A program made the position numbers and the translations under genes. This document shows positions 37,235 through 44,122 of a stretch of 64,000 bases of DNA, one piece after another. The DNA is taken from the IMG/VR virus record IMGVR_UViG_3300032157_000001, positions 307,505 through 371,504 of that record, one strand, 5' to 3'. The notes beneath the pieces are model-generated. The model did no database searches. It was not told where the DNA came from and saw nothing but the letters and a program-made list of their open reading frames with translations. How positions within the stretch are numbered: the first letter of the stretch is position 1; every line of letters starts with the position of its first letter. The DNA is from a virus.

Positions 37235-38098
37235 CTACTTGAGAAACCCTATGTTTTCGACCCTATACCCTCTGAATTTGATCACATCATACATCCCATT
37301 TTCCCCCAATTTATAGAATCCTTGGATGCGATAATTGTATGGTTGACCATAATCGTCGTTAAAAGAAACAGCAACAATGTTGATGATCTCATTGAACATT
37401 TCACCATAAGAATGTGCAATGTCTTTGAGTCCAACATTCTTTGGAATATAAAACTCTAGGATTCTTCCATTTCTTTCTGATGCAAGTTCTTTAACGTGAA
37501 GATACTCGGTGATATGTTCAAGATTATATTTTGTTTGAAACATACGTTGAACATTGATACTGTACTTGTAGATTGGTTTAGCACCAATCGAATGATCGAG
37601 AACGTTCTGAAGATGTTTACGATTTGTCACCATCTTTTCAATTGCAAAGTTGTCGTCAACAGTTGTTCTTCTTCTTTGTTCCTCTCTTCGTACTTGTTGT
37701 ATTGATTTATCTCCGTGTGTTACTGCACGTTTCTTATCAAGCAAATCATAACGAGCCAATGCTTGTCCTCCCATTCCATATCTCTCTGCGAGTAATCTCA
37801 TTTGTTCGGGAGTTGAGTTATTGACAAGATCATCCGCTTTCTTCAAAACCTCATAGAAATAGTTTACGTACTCAGAATTGTACTCACCCTGTCTCATGCT
37901 CTCTAGTAAGCTTGCTGGTGACTGTCTTCTATATCCTTGTTGTTGCTGTCTTTGTCCGTGCTGTGGTGTTGGGACTGCATCTACCGATCTTACATCCTGC
38001 TCAACATTCTTCATCGCTATTGAAGAATTCAAGAGGGCTGAGATGACTATGTTTTTGACACTGTCTGGCAGCGCCTCAACAAATTTTAATATATCCAT
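37235..38098 (-). CDS. Hypothetical protein, 287 aa, possibly structural
   Basis: N-terminal third is Gln-rich and low complexity (HGQRQQQQGYRRQSP), then helical, then a beta-rich C-terminus. A GTATTTAT motif is 25 nt upstream, as for virion genes. No family recognised. Confidence 0.72.
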   Translation of the reverse strand: MDILKFVEALPDSVKNIVISALLNSSIAMKNVEQDVRSVDAVPTPQHGQRQQQQGYRRQSPASLLESMRQGEYNSEYVNYFYEVLKKADDLVNNSTPEQMRLLAERYGMGGQALARYDLLDKKRAVTHGDKSIQQVRREEQRRRTTVDDNFAIEKMVTNRKHLQNVLDHSIGAKPIYKYSINVQRMFQTKYNLEHITEYLHVKELASERNGRILEFYIPKNVGLKDIAHSYGEMFNEIINIVAVSFNDDYGQPYNYRIQGFYKLGENGMYDVIKFRGYRVENIGFLK

Positions 38099-38123
38099 AG
38101 TATAAAAATGTTACTTGTAACAA

Positions 38124-38131
38124 ATAAATAC
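38124..38131 (-). promoter_or_regulatory. GTATTTAT motif before 37235-38098
   Basis: 25 nt upstream of ATG. Confidence 0.55.
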
Positions 38132-38160
38132 TTGGTCTACAGTAAATTAGTCGATTTTGA

Positions 38161-38643
38161 TTAGTCTTGGCACTTGCATTTGCCGCCACACGGACATTCT
38201 TCTTCGGGTTGAGTGTCGATAACTTCGGCCAACCCCGAAGCATTTACGGTCTTAAGATAAGACAATATATAGCCCTTCATGTTGGCTGTGCCAACAGGAT
38301 TCATGCTGTGAATGTACCACATTGGAAACTCTGCCTTCTTATCCATGCAGTATTCTACAAGCCACTTAACACAATCATGGCCAGTTTTTTCGGAAGTGGT
38401 TTCCAAATATTTCATGTAAACTTTACCGTCCTGATACATTGATTCGTGATAATGTGCATCGGCCAGATCGTGGTCAAAAGATACCATAGATGGCAAACCA
38501 TTTTCTGTAACGAATTTCACAAATTGATCGTATGATCTTACGATCTCCCAATTTTCAGAATTGTAAAGAGGATTTAATGTGTATTCAAATGCAGCTTCAG
38601 GAGTTCTTATGTCGTCAAGAAAAAGGTTGTATGCTTTGTTCAT
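38161..38643 (-). CDS. Cyclic-phosphate processing receiver (cPPR)-like protein, 160 aa
   Basis: NLFLDDIRTP (residues 6-15), IVRSYDQFVKF, SFDHDLADAHY and YIHSMNPVGTANM match the receiver-like domain predicted to process 2',3'-cyclic phosphates in RNA repair contexts. The C-terminus is CPCGGKCKCQD, a Cys cluster. With Pnkp and RNA ligase in the same window, a role in RNA end repair fits but is a prediction. Confidence 0.78.
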   Translation of the reverse strand: MNKAYNLFLDDIRTPEAAFEYTLNPLYNSENWEIVRSYDQFVKFVTENGLPSMVSFDHDLADAHYHESMYQDGKVYMKYLETTSEKTGHDCVKWLVEYCMDKKAEFPMWYIHSMNPVGTANMKGYILSYLKTVNASGLAEVIDTQPEEECPCGGKCKCQD

Positions 38644-39146
38644 TATACGTAGTTCTGTAATATTTCTTTTGTAACGCTTGAGCGTAATTCAGGTGTTAGC
38701 CATTTTATGTTAAGTTCGCTTCCATCTTGATCGAATAAACCTAAGTCTAATCCGCTTCCCATGTTCTTGTAGTCTACGGTTACTGCGCCACCTTCTGGTG
38801 GTGTGAACCAGTTACCACGTTTATGTGGAGTAACATCGAAAGGCACTTCACCACTGATTATGATTGATAAGGGGATGATCTTGTCACCAAACTTATACTT
38901 GAAATCAAAAATATAGTTAACACCGAACGTGTCAGCAATGCTGTGTGGATCGATGTCGTCAGTTGTTCCTTTACCATCAACAAGTTTCCATTCAACAACG
39001 TTCCTCTTCTTATTTCTAAGATCATCAATCAGCTTGGTTATGAATTCTCTTGAGTTGAGAATAGCATCAAGCTCATCTACATTATTTACGATCTCATCGA
39101 GATTGGCTGTGTTCTTTGTGATTGACTCGTTGGTTGTTGTTTTCAT
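38643..39146 (-). CDS. Hypothetical protein, 167 aa
   Basis: Ser/Thr/Asn-rich N-terminus then VVEWKLVDGKGTTDDIDPHSIADTFG, a soluble alpha-beta protein. GTATTTAT motif 15 nt upstream; shares one base with the cPPR gene. Confidence 0.72.
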   Translation of the reverse strand: MKTTTNESITKNTANLDEIVNNVDELDAILNSREFITKLIDDLRNKKRNVVEWKLVDGKGTTDDIDPHSIADTFGVNYIFDFKYKFGDKIIPLSIIISGEVPFDVTPHKRGNWFTPPEGGAVTVDYKNMGSGLDLGLFDQDGSELNIKWLTPELRSSVTKEILQNYV

Positions 39147-39161
39147 GGTAATCAGTATACC

Positions 39162-39169
39162 ATAAATAC
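39162..39169 (-). promoter_or_regulatory. GTATTTAT motif before 38643-39146
   Basis: 15 nt upstream of ATG. Confidence 0.55.
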
Positions 39170-39189
39170 TTGACTAAGTTTCAATGGTA

Positions 39190-39459
39190 TTATTTGTTCT
39201 CACTGTTTTTCCCAAGGTGATACCCATCACACCAGAGACACTTATAATTGGAGAAGTACTTGCCCTTCTTTTCAAGCATCTGTTTTGCAACTTTCTGTGC
39301 CGTTGCTTTGGTGTTATACATAACTTTAGGGGAGCCATCATCTCGGAGGTGGGATCGCTTTGATGCCAATCCAATCAAATGTCCCTTCATAAGATTACGT
39401 AAAAATCTCTGTGGAGGCATTTGATCTTTTATAGCCAATATGACATTTTTGAGCTTCAT
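39190..39459 (-). CDS. Small Cys/His-containing basic protein, 89 aa
   Basis: C-terminal NYKCLWCDGYHLGKN (about residues 71-85) is a CxxC...H zinc-like motif common in small phage proteins; the middle is Lys/Arg-rich. Nucleic-acid binding is plausible. Confidence 0.7.
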   Translation of the reverse strand: MKLKNVILAIKDQMPPQRFLRNLMKGHLIGLASKRSHLRDDGSPKVMYNTKATAQKVAKQMLEKKGKYFSNYKCLWCDGYHLGKNSENK

Positions 39460-39504
39460 TAATCAAAGGTACAAAAAATAATTTGACATTTTCGAAACTT
39501 ATTC

Positions 39505-39534
39505 TTGGATATTACGTATTTATCCGTACATTTG
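39505..39534 (+). promoter_or_regulatory. Bacteroidota-type promoter of the 29-aa unit
   Basis: TTG, 19-nt spacer, TACATTTG, 15 nt before ATG. GTATTTAT is at 39515-39522 in the spacer. Confidence 0.75.
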
Positions 39535-39549
39535 TAGCACATTAAGAAA

Positions 39550-39639
39550 ATGAACAAGAACATCATCATATCACAACACCCCCAACATCAGCCACAAAAC
39601 TTGATGCTTGGGAATGGTATGTACTTTGATGATTTTTAA
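39550..39639 (+). CDS. Small protein, 29 aa, in its own promoter-terminator unit
   Basis: His/Gln-rich (ISQHPQHQPQN) with a GNGMYFDDF end. Flanked by a strong host-type promoter and an intrinsic terminator, which argues for a real early gene. Confidence 0.55.
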   Translation: MNKNIIISQHPQHQPQNLMLGNGMYFDDF

Positions 39640-39663
39640 AAATAACAACACAAAGACTTATAA

Positions 39664-39690
39664 AACCCCAAGCGATCCTTGGGGTTTTTT
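39664..39690 (+). terminator. Intrinsic terminator after the 29-aa ORF
   Basis: AACCCCAAG/CTTGGGGTT hairpin and T run. Confidence 0.87.
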
Positions 39691-39700
39691 GTTTTTTACG

Positions 39701-39768
39701 GCTGGTGACTGTTTCGATATTTCATAGGAACCTAACATTCATGAGTGTTGGCGTAGAAATATCACTAT
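39701..39768 (+). ncRNA. GACTGTTT hairpin leader, copy A (before tRNA-Pro)
   Basis: GACTGTTT, stem GATATTTC/GAAATATC, ATAGGA, inner AACA/TGTT hairpin, GCGTA; ends at the tRNA-Pro 5' end. Confidence 0.6.
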
Positions 39769-39844
39769 CGGGTAGTGGAGAAGTTTGGTCGTTCTCGCTT
39801 GTTTTGGAAACAAGAGTTCGCTGGTTCAAATCCAGCTTACCCGA
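39769..39844 (+). tRNA. tRNA-Pro(UGG), copy 1
   Basis: Acceptor CGGGTAG/TTACCCG, anticodon stem CTTGT/ACAAG with loop TTTGGAA. Confidence 0.92.
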
Positions 39845-39850
39845 CATTAA

Positions 39851-39918
39851 AGTTGCTGTAGAGACTGTTTGAATGTTGCATAGGAGGTGTCAGTTATAAG
39901 CGTAGAAACATTCAGTAT
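39851..39918 (+). ncRNA. GACTGTTT hairpin leader, copy B (before tRNA-Pro)
   Basis: GACTGTTT, stem GAATGTT/AACATTC, GCATAGGA, GCGTAGA; the stem differs from copy A by compensating changes. Confidence 0.6.
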
Positions 39919-39994
39919 CGTGTAGTGGAGAAGCTTGGTCGTTCTCGCCTGACTCGGACTCAGGAGGTCGAAGGTTCAAATCCTTCCTATGCGA
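39919..39994 (+). tRNA. tRNA-Pro(CGG)
   Basis: Acceptor CGTGTAG/CTATGCG, anticodon stem CCTGA/TCAGG with loop CTCGGAC. Next gene starts 1 nt beyond. Confidence 0.92.
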
Positions 39995-39995
39995 C

Positions 39996-40220
39996 ATGAG
40001 AAGAGTTAAAGAAAAAGTAAAAGTAGCACCAGCGGTGTTAAACTCGTTGAGTGTTTATTGTCCAGTACTGGATAAGGAAATATCACTGTTGCTATCTGAT
40101 GTAAGCTTCGGCGGTTCAGAGAGTGAATGTGAGATGTGTGGGTCACATGGTAGTGTTACCTTGTCAATCTACAAATGTCAATGTGGTGGGATGCACGACA
40201 TTGTTTTGAAAGAATGGTAA
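39996..40220 (+). CDS. Zinc-ribbon-like protein, 74 aa, starting 1 nt after tRNA-Pro(CGG)
   Basis: YCPVLD, ECEMCGSHG and YKCQCGGMH supply Cys ligands for zinc. Starts directly after the tRNA. Confidence 0.7.
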   Translation: MRRVKEKVKVAPAVLNSLSVYCPVLDKEISLLLSDVSFGGSESECEMCGSHGSVTLSIYKCQCGGMHDIVLKEW

Positions 40221-40221
40221 T

Positions 40222-40268
40222 GTTCGTTATCACGAACAAAATCAGTTAATATGTTCGCTATAGTGAAC
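40222..40268 (+). promoter_or_regulatory. Tandem similar dyads before tRNA-His
   Basis: GTTCGTTATCACGAAC (40222-40237) and GTTCGCTATAGTGAAC (40253-40268), 15 nt apart, share GTTCG-YTAT and GAAC. Could be an operator or two RNA hairpins with UAUC/UAUA loops. Confidence 0.5.
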
Positions 40269-40275
40269 ATTATAT

Positions 40276-40350
40276 GGTGGTCGTAGCTTAGTTGGTTAAA
40301 GCGCAAGATTGTGGCTCTTGAGAGCGCGAGTTCGAACCTCGTCGATCACC
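40276..40350 (+). tRNA. tRNA-His(GUG)
   Basis: Acceptor GTGGTCG/CGATCAC with encoded G-1 and C73, the His identity pair; anticodon stem CAAGA/TCTTG with loop TTGTGGC. Confidence 0.93.
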
Positions 40351-40447
40351 CAAATGGCATCTTAAAAAAGATTAAAGTCTTAGAGACGGCCTAGTAGTTT
40401 ATCGACCCATGAAATGGTCTACTATAAAAAACATTGGAATGGGAACA
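40351..40447 (+). other. Structured spacer between tRNA-His and tRNA-Pro
   Basis: TAGTAG/CTACTA stem enclosing a GACC..GGTC hairpin; no gene. Confidence 0.35.
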
Positions 40448-40520
40448 CGGGATTTAGTTCAGTTGGCAGAACGCTGAGTTTGGGACTCAGAGGCCGAAGG
40501 TTCGAGTCCTTCAATCCCGA
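40448..40520 (+). tRNA. tRNA-Pro(UGG), copy 2
   Basis: Acceptor CGGGATT/AATCCCG, anticodon stem CTGAG/CTCAG with loop TTTGGGA. Confidence 0.9.
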
Positions 40521-40521
40521 C

Positions 40522-40722
40522 ATGAAAATTGAAGAAGTAAACATTGGCGACTTAGTACTGGATGGAAAGGTCGTTGAGAGAATTGTAAACAAGACAACCA
40601 ATTCTATTGAGGTAACACGCACGAAGCGTGGGCCTGATGGGATTAATTGTGCACAGTGGTTTACATGGAAGGATTTTACAGATAATTTTAAAAAGGTAAA
40701 GTATGAAACCTCTATACACTAA
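40522..40722 (+). CDS. Hypothetical protein, 66 aa, starting 1 nt after tRNA-Pro
   Basis: MKIEEVNIGDLVLDGKVVERIV, a small beta-rich domain. The longer frame from 40414 runs through the tRNA. Overlaps the AlkB-like gene by 20 nt. Confidence 0.7.
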   Translation: MKIEEVNIGDLVLDGKVVERIVNKTTNSIEVTRTKRGPDGINCAQWFTWKDFTDNFKKVKYETSIH

Positions 40723-41260
40723 AGATTATGTTGCTGATATAGCACCATCTTGTGTAGATTATTTGAAAAATAATTTGGAGTGGTTGAAAGCAACCGATGC
40801 TAGATACGAATACTTCATGTCTAAGGAAGAAATTTCTTATACATATGGTAGTGGCAACGGTGCTCGTACTTATACTTCGAAACCATTTGATGTTGTCGTT
40901 GGAAGTATAATGACAAAATTGAATGATGATTTTGGAACCGACTTCGATATTTGTTTCTTGAATAGATACGATAACGAAAAGATGTGGTTGGGTTGGCATG
41001 CTGATAACTCTCCGGAGATTGACATCAACCATCCGATTGCTGTCGTAAGTTTTGGTGCTGAAAGAGAGATATGGGTTAAGGAGATGTCTTATAAAGGTGA
41101 AATACCAAAAGAAGACAGGTACTTGTTGAATGATGGATCGTTATTTATGATGCCAGCGGGGTTTCAAAAGACGAACTTGCACAAAATACCTAAATGGTTT
41201 GTGCCTTGTTCAACAAGAATAAGCTTGACGTATAGAAAGTATATGGCTGTGGTAGTTTAA
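40703..41260 (+). CDS. AlkB-like 2OG-Fe(II) oxygenase, 185 aa
   Basis: MWLGWHADNSPEI (HxD of the Fe site, about residues 96-98), VVSFGAEREIW, NLHKIPKW (distal His) and RISLTYRK (2OG-binding Arg) match AlkB-type dioxygenases that demethylate nucleic acids. Its last codons overlap the tRNA-like element at 41246-41318. Role in repair of DNA or RNA damage is inferred. Confidence 0.85.
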   Translation: MKPLYTKDYVADIAPSCVDYLKNNLEWLKATDARYEYFMSKEEISYTYGSGNGARTYTSKPFDVVVGSIMTKLNDDFGTDFDICFLNRYDNEKMWLGWHADNSPEIDINHPIAVVSFGAEREIWVKEMSYKGEIPKEDRYLLNDGSLFMMPAGFQKTNLHKIPKWFVPCSTRISLTYRKYMAVVV

Positions 41261-41318
41261 TTGAGAAAACGCTGCCCATTGGGGGCAGAGAAAACAGGTT
41301 AGAATCCTGTACATGGCC
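41246..41318 (+). tRNA. tRNA-like gene with A56 T-loop, overlapping a CDS end
   Basis: Acceptor GCTGTGG/ACATGGC (6 pairs), T-arm ACAGG-TTAGAAT-CCTGT lacking C56, D-loop with GA instead of GG. The anticodon hairpin CTGCC-CATTGGG-GGCAG has no U33. The AlkB-like gene stop lies in its D-arm. Confidence 0.45.
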
Positions 41319-41323
41319 CTTAT

Positions 41324-41396
41324 TGTCCTGTGGTGGAATTGGCAACACGCTCGACTTTGAATCGAGAGAATTCAGGTTCGACCCCTGACAGGACAA
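41324..41396 (+). tRNA. tRNA-Gln(UUG)
   Basis: Acceptor TGTCCTG/CAGGACA, anticodon stem CTCGA/TCGAG with loop CTTTGAA. Confidence 0.92.
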
Positions 41397-41412
41397 CTTA
41401 CGAGTAGTGAAC

Positions 41413-41420
41413 GTATTTAT
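41413..41420 (+). promoter_or_regulatory. GTATTTAT motif before 41425-41919
   Basis: 4 nt upstream of ATG. Confidence 0.5.
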
Positions 41421-41424
41421 TAGT

Positions 41425-41919
41425 ATGAAATACGTTTTACTACTCATTCTTTTTTTTGTGGTCTCTTTAGCCCATGCTCAAGATGGGTATTATCTCACAA
41501 GACAGCAGCACGAACAAATCAAAAAAAATTTAAGAGATTATCGATCTTTGATCTATAATTTTGACGAACAAAAGAAAGAATTTGAGAAATTAAAATCTCA
41601 ATTTGAATTGATAAGGAAGTTGCACTCTTCTAAAATGGAAGAGTTGGAGAGATTCAAAAGTGATCGAACTGAAATCAGCAATCTTAATGTTAAAATATCT
41701 AATTTAGAAGGTCAAAATCAAGCTCTGGTACTAAGAATTAATTCGATGCAGAACGAGCTTGACTACAAAAACAAATCTCTAAACTCTTACAAAAGTAAAT
41801 ATTTGAGAGAATATGCATCCAATAGGGGAGATCGTATTATTCGTAGTGTTGTTTATGGGATGTTCGGACTTGTCGCCGTGTGGGGAATCTATATCTCTGT
41901 TGAAGCCAACTATCATTAA
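41425..41919 (+). CDS. Exported coiled-coil protein with C-terminal TM, 164 aa
   Basis: Signal peptide MKYVLLLILFFVVSLAHA then a long coiled coil (residues 25-125) and a C-terminal TM (about residues 138-158). The topology could suit a spanin-like or envelope protein. ATG at 41425 is chosen over an upstream frame. Confidence 0.68.
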   Translation: MKYVLLLILFFVVSLAHAQDGYYLTRQQHEQIKKNLRDYRSLIYNFDEQKKEFEKLKSQFELIRKLHSSKMEELERFKSDRTEISNLNVKISNLEGQNQALVLRINSMQNELDYKNKSLNSYKSKYLREYASNRGDRIIRSVVYGMFGLVAVWGIYISVEANYH

Positions 41920-41920
41920 A

Positions 41921-42409
41921 TTAGTGATAAATAACAAGTTCTCTCTTTTTATAATCAATGATTGCATCGTTTGTTCTAAAAAAATCTGACCCAACAACAC
42001 CAGCAATAGATAAACCAGATTCCATAAATGATGTACTGATCGATTTTAAATCCGCGCCATACGGATACATTCTTAGTGTTGTTGTGTCATGATCAATCTT
42101 ATATTTTGTTAATCGATAGCGGTTTGATAATCCACCAACACCAACAAACATTTGATCTGTTTTATTAAATTCAAAATTGAATTCGTTTGCTTGATTTATG
42201 TCTAGTAGTGATGCTGCAGCACCCGTGTCGACAAGTAGATTTGCATTGCGGTTATTTATCTTTACCTTGATAAAGTATAAATTTTTGTGATAATGTAGCG
42301 CAATGGTTTGCAGTTTTTTTTCGGCAGGAATCGATTTCGTGTTTTTTGGTGTTGGTAAGGAGGCTGTTAGTATTAAAAATAGTGATATGTAAATCACAAA
42401 CCTTCTCAT
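41921..42409 (-). CDS. Exported retropepsin-like aspartic protease, 162 aa
   Basis: Signal peptide (residues 1-20), then LLVDTGAAASLLD (about residues 58-70), the D-T-G-A/S active site of retropepsin-type proteases, and a later SGLSIAGVVGSDFF segment. Likely periplasmic or surface. GTATTTAT motif 6 nt upstream. Confidence 0.78.
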   Translation of the reverse strand: MRRFVIYISLFLILTASLPTPKNTKSIPAEKKLQTIALHYHKNLYFIKVKINNRNANLLVDTGAAASLLDINQANEFNFEFNKTDQMFVGVGGLSNRYRLTKYKIDHDTTTLRMYPYGADLKSISTSFMESGLSIAGVVGSDFFRTNDAIIDYKKRELVIYH

Positions 42410-42415
42410 GTTTCC

Positions 42416-42423
42416 ATAAATAC
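42416..42423 (-). promoter_or_regulatory. GTATTTAT motif before the aspartic protease
   Basis: 6 nt upstream of ATG. Confidence 0.5.
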
Positions 42424-42453
42424 TACTACATTAGAGAAACCAGTATTAAGAAA

Positions 42454-42732
42454 TTATTTCTTATTTGATTCTTTCTCGATTTTGGCGTTCATATCAACAA
42501 TGAACACTCTTGATTTTTCGTCAAGGAAACAACACTCTCTGCTTTCCTCATCTATAAATCCACTTACTATTGGGGCATCGAGTGCATAATAGTAGTCACT
42601 GTTCTCCTTTTCGTCCTTCTCTTTATCTTCTTCGGAAGTTTCTAGTCCATCATATTTTCTGAAGACTAAATTCATGTCGTCAAAATTCGCTGGCAATGCT
42701 TTCAGCCAACCTCTCAAATCACCAATTGTCAT
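42454..42732 (-). CDS. Hypothetical acidic protein, 92 aa
   Basis: MTIGDLRGWLKALPANFDDMNLVFRKYDG then an acidic linker (EEDKEKDEKENSDYY) and a beta-rich C-terminus. Function unknown. Confidence 0.72.
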   Translation of the reverse strand: MTIGDLRGWLKALPANFDDMNLVFRKYDGLETSEEDKEKDEKENSDYYYALDAPIVSGFIDEESRECCFLDEKSRVFIVDMNAKIEKESNKK

Positions 42733-42755
42733 TTACTGTTGTTGTTAATATAAAA

Positions 42756-43211
42756 TTACCATCCACCAAAGATTTTTTTATCATCTTTATGAATTGCGTG
42801 TGCTACTCCTTGTCCAAAAAACATTTGAAAAATATAACCTCTATACTTGGACATGTCATCGCTAAATCCCGTTTGATGCTTTTGGAATTCTTCATCTTCC
42901 TCAAACAATAATTCTCCCCCATCTTCCGAGAAAACAAACTCAAAAAGTAACGACATTTTATTTGTCGGCATTGGTTGAATTCCTTTACTGTACCAGAGGT
43001 CTTTTAGTTTATCGGTGTGCTCACCAAGAAGTCTCATCATCAAAGTATGAAACTGATCGTCACTCAATGAATTTAAATACTCACCCGTTCTTTTTAATCT
43101 GGCTAACTTAATTGCACGTTCATTATCTCTCACAACCTGATCTAATTTAAATTGATCAGAATCAAAATATTCTTGAAGTAATCTTAGCGATTTTTGTAGC
43201 TGAGTTTCCAT
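42756..43211 (-). CDS. Hypothetical protein, 151 aa
   Basis: Helical acidic protein with MRLLGEHTDKLKDLWYSKGIQPMP. No family recognised. Confidence 0.72.
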   Translation of the reverse strand: METQLQKSLRLLQEYFDSDQFKLDQVVRDNERAIKLARLKRTGEYLNSLSDDQFHTLMMRLLGEHTDKLKDLWYSKGIQPMPTNKMSLLFEFVFSEDGGELLFEEDEEFQKHQTGFSDDMSKYRGYIFQMFFGQGVAHAIHKDDKKIFGGW

Positions 43212-43231
43212 AATCTTGCGAAGATACGAAA

Positions 43232-43239
43232 GTATTTAT
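43232..43239 (+). promoter_or_regulatory. GTATTTAT motif before 43244-43897
   Basis: 4 nt upstream of ATG. Confidence 0.5.
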
Positions 43240-43243
43240 TCAT

Positions 43244-43897
43244 ATGCAAATACTCACAGACGACTGGCTAACCGAAGCCCCAATAGACTTCGAATATAAG
43301 AAGTATCTCCTGCTTGCCTATGACCAAAAATTAACCAAAGAATGTGACGAAAAAAAGATATACCCATGCTTTAACGATATAGTCGATAAGATGAAAATAG
43401 TTAATGATTTTTTAGATAACGTCAAATATTTTGAACAGTCAAGGATGGGTATCACTTCAATCGATTGGAACACCAAAAAAATCGTATACCAGTCGTTACT
43501 TATCGACCCAAACTTTGATGAAGTTAAGGCCATCGCTCTCTATTCAAAAATATTGCTTACAGATTTATATGACAAATACAGAAAACTTATCGACGATGTT
43601 GATAACAGCATATCCATTTCTGGAAGCAGGGTTGAAATATTCAACCTCTATGATGGTTATATTATTCTGAGAGGGTATGGTATTGAAAAGGTATTGGAGT
43701 ATGAGGTCGTTAGATTACTCCAACCAAAACCGCACTATGTTTTGAAGACCAGAAAGGCCGATCTTAAGGAGTACTATTTAAAGAGATACACAAAAAATGT
43801 CTTCGACGTTATTTTTAAAGAATCGTTTCCATTAAAAGAGTCTACCCTACCGGTATACAAACGTAAGTTTTTAGAGAATTTGTTTGGGTTCTGCTGA
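43244..43897 (+). CDS. Hypothetical protein, 217 aa
   Basis: Soluble mixed protein, acidic N-terminus (MQILTDDWLTEAPIDFEYKKY). Lies at the start of the virion gene region. Function unknown. Confidence 0.72.
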   Translation: MQILTDDWLTEAPIDFEYKKYLLLAYDQKLTKECDEKKIYPCFNDIVDKMKIVNDFLDNVKYFEQSRMGITSIDWNTKKIVYQSLLIDPNFDEVKAIALYSKILLTDLYDKYRKLIDDVDNSISISGSRVEIFNLYDGYIILRGYGIEKVLEYEVVRLLQPKPHYVLKTRKADLKEYYLKRYTKNVFDVIFKESFPLKESTLPVYKRKFLENLFGFC

Positions 43898-43912
43898 TTA
43901 ACATTTTGTTAG

Positions 43913-44122
43913 TTACCATTTGTTAATTGGACATCTCTTAGGTGTTGATCTGATAGCTTTTCCAATTGGACATCCACATAGCTTACATTTGTTCGACTTA
44001 AGTGTTCTCCATTCACAAGTAATGCATATTCTTGCTCTTTTTTCAGCTAATGCTTCAGAGGCTGGATTTGGAAAGATATAATTTTTCCACCCACTAAGTA
44101 TTTCACTTAAAATATCAATCAT
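43913..44122 (-). CDS. Small zinc-binding-like protein, 69 aa
   Basis: ICITCEWRTLKSNKCKLCGCPIGKA (residues 32-56) has CxxC and CxxCxC ligands. Shares one base with the end of the surface protein gene upstream. Confidence 0.72.
   Translation of the reverse strand: MIDILSEILSGWKNYIFPNPASEALAEKRARICITCEWRTLKSNKCKLCGCPIGKAIRSTPKRCPINKW

Noticed and set aside
39701-39918. Hammerhead ribozymes in the GACTGTTT leaders
   Set aside because: The CUGANGA and GAAA core is absent.
5078-41400. CRISPR array suspicion from repeated tRNA-like blocks
   Set aside because: Repeats are tRNA arms with divergent stems and irregular spacing; no identical direct repeats with unique spacers.
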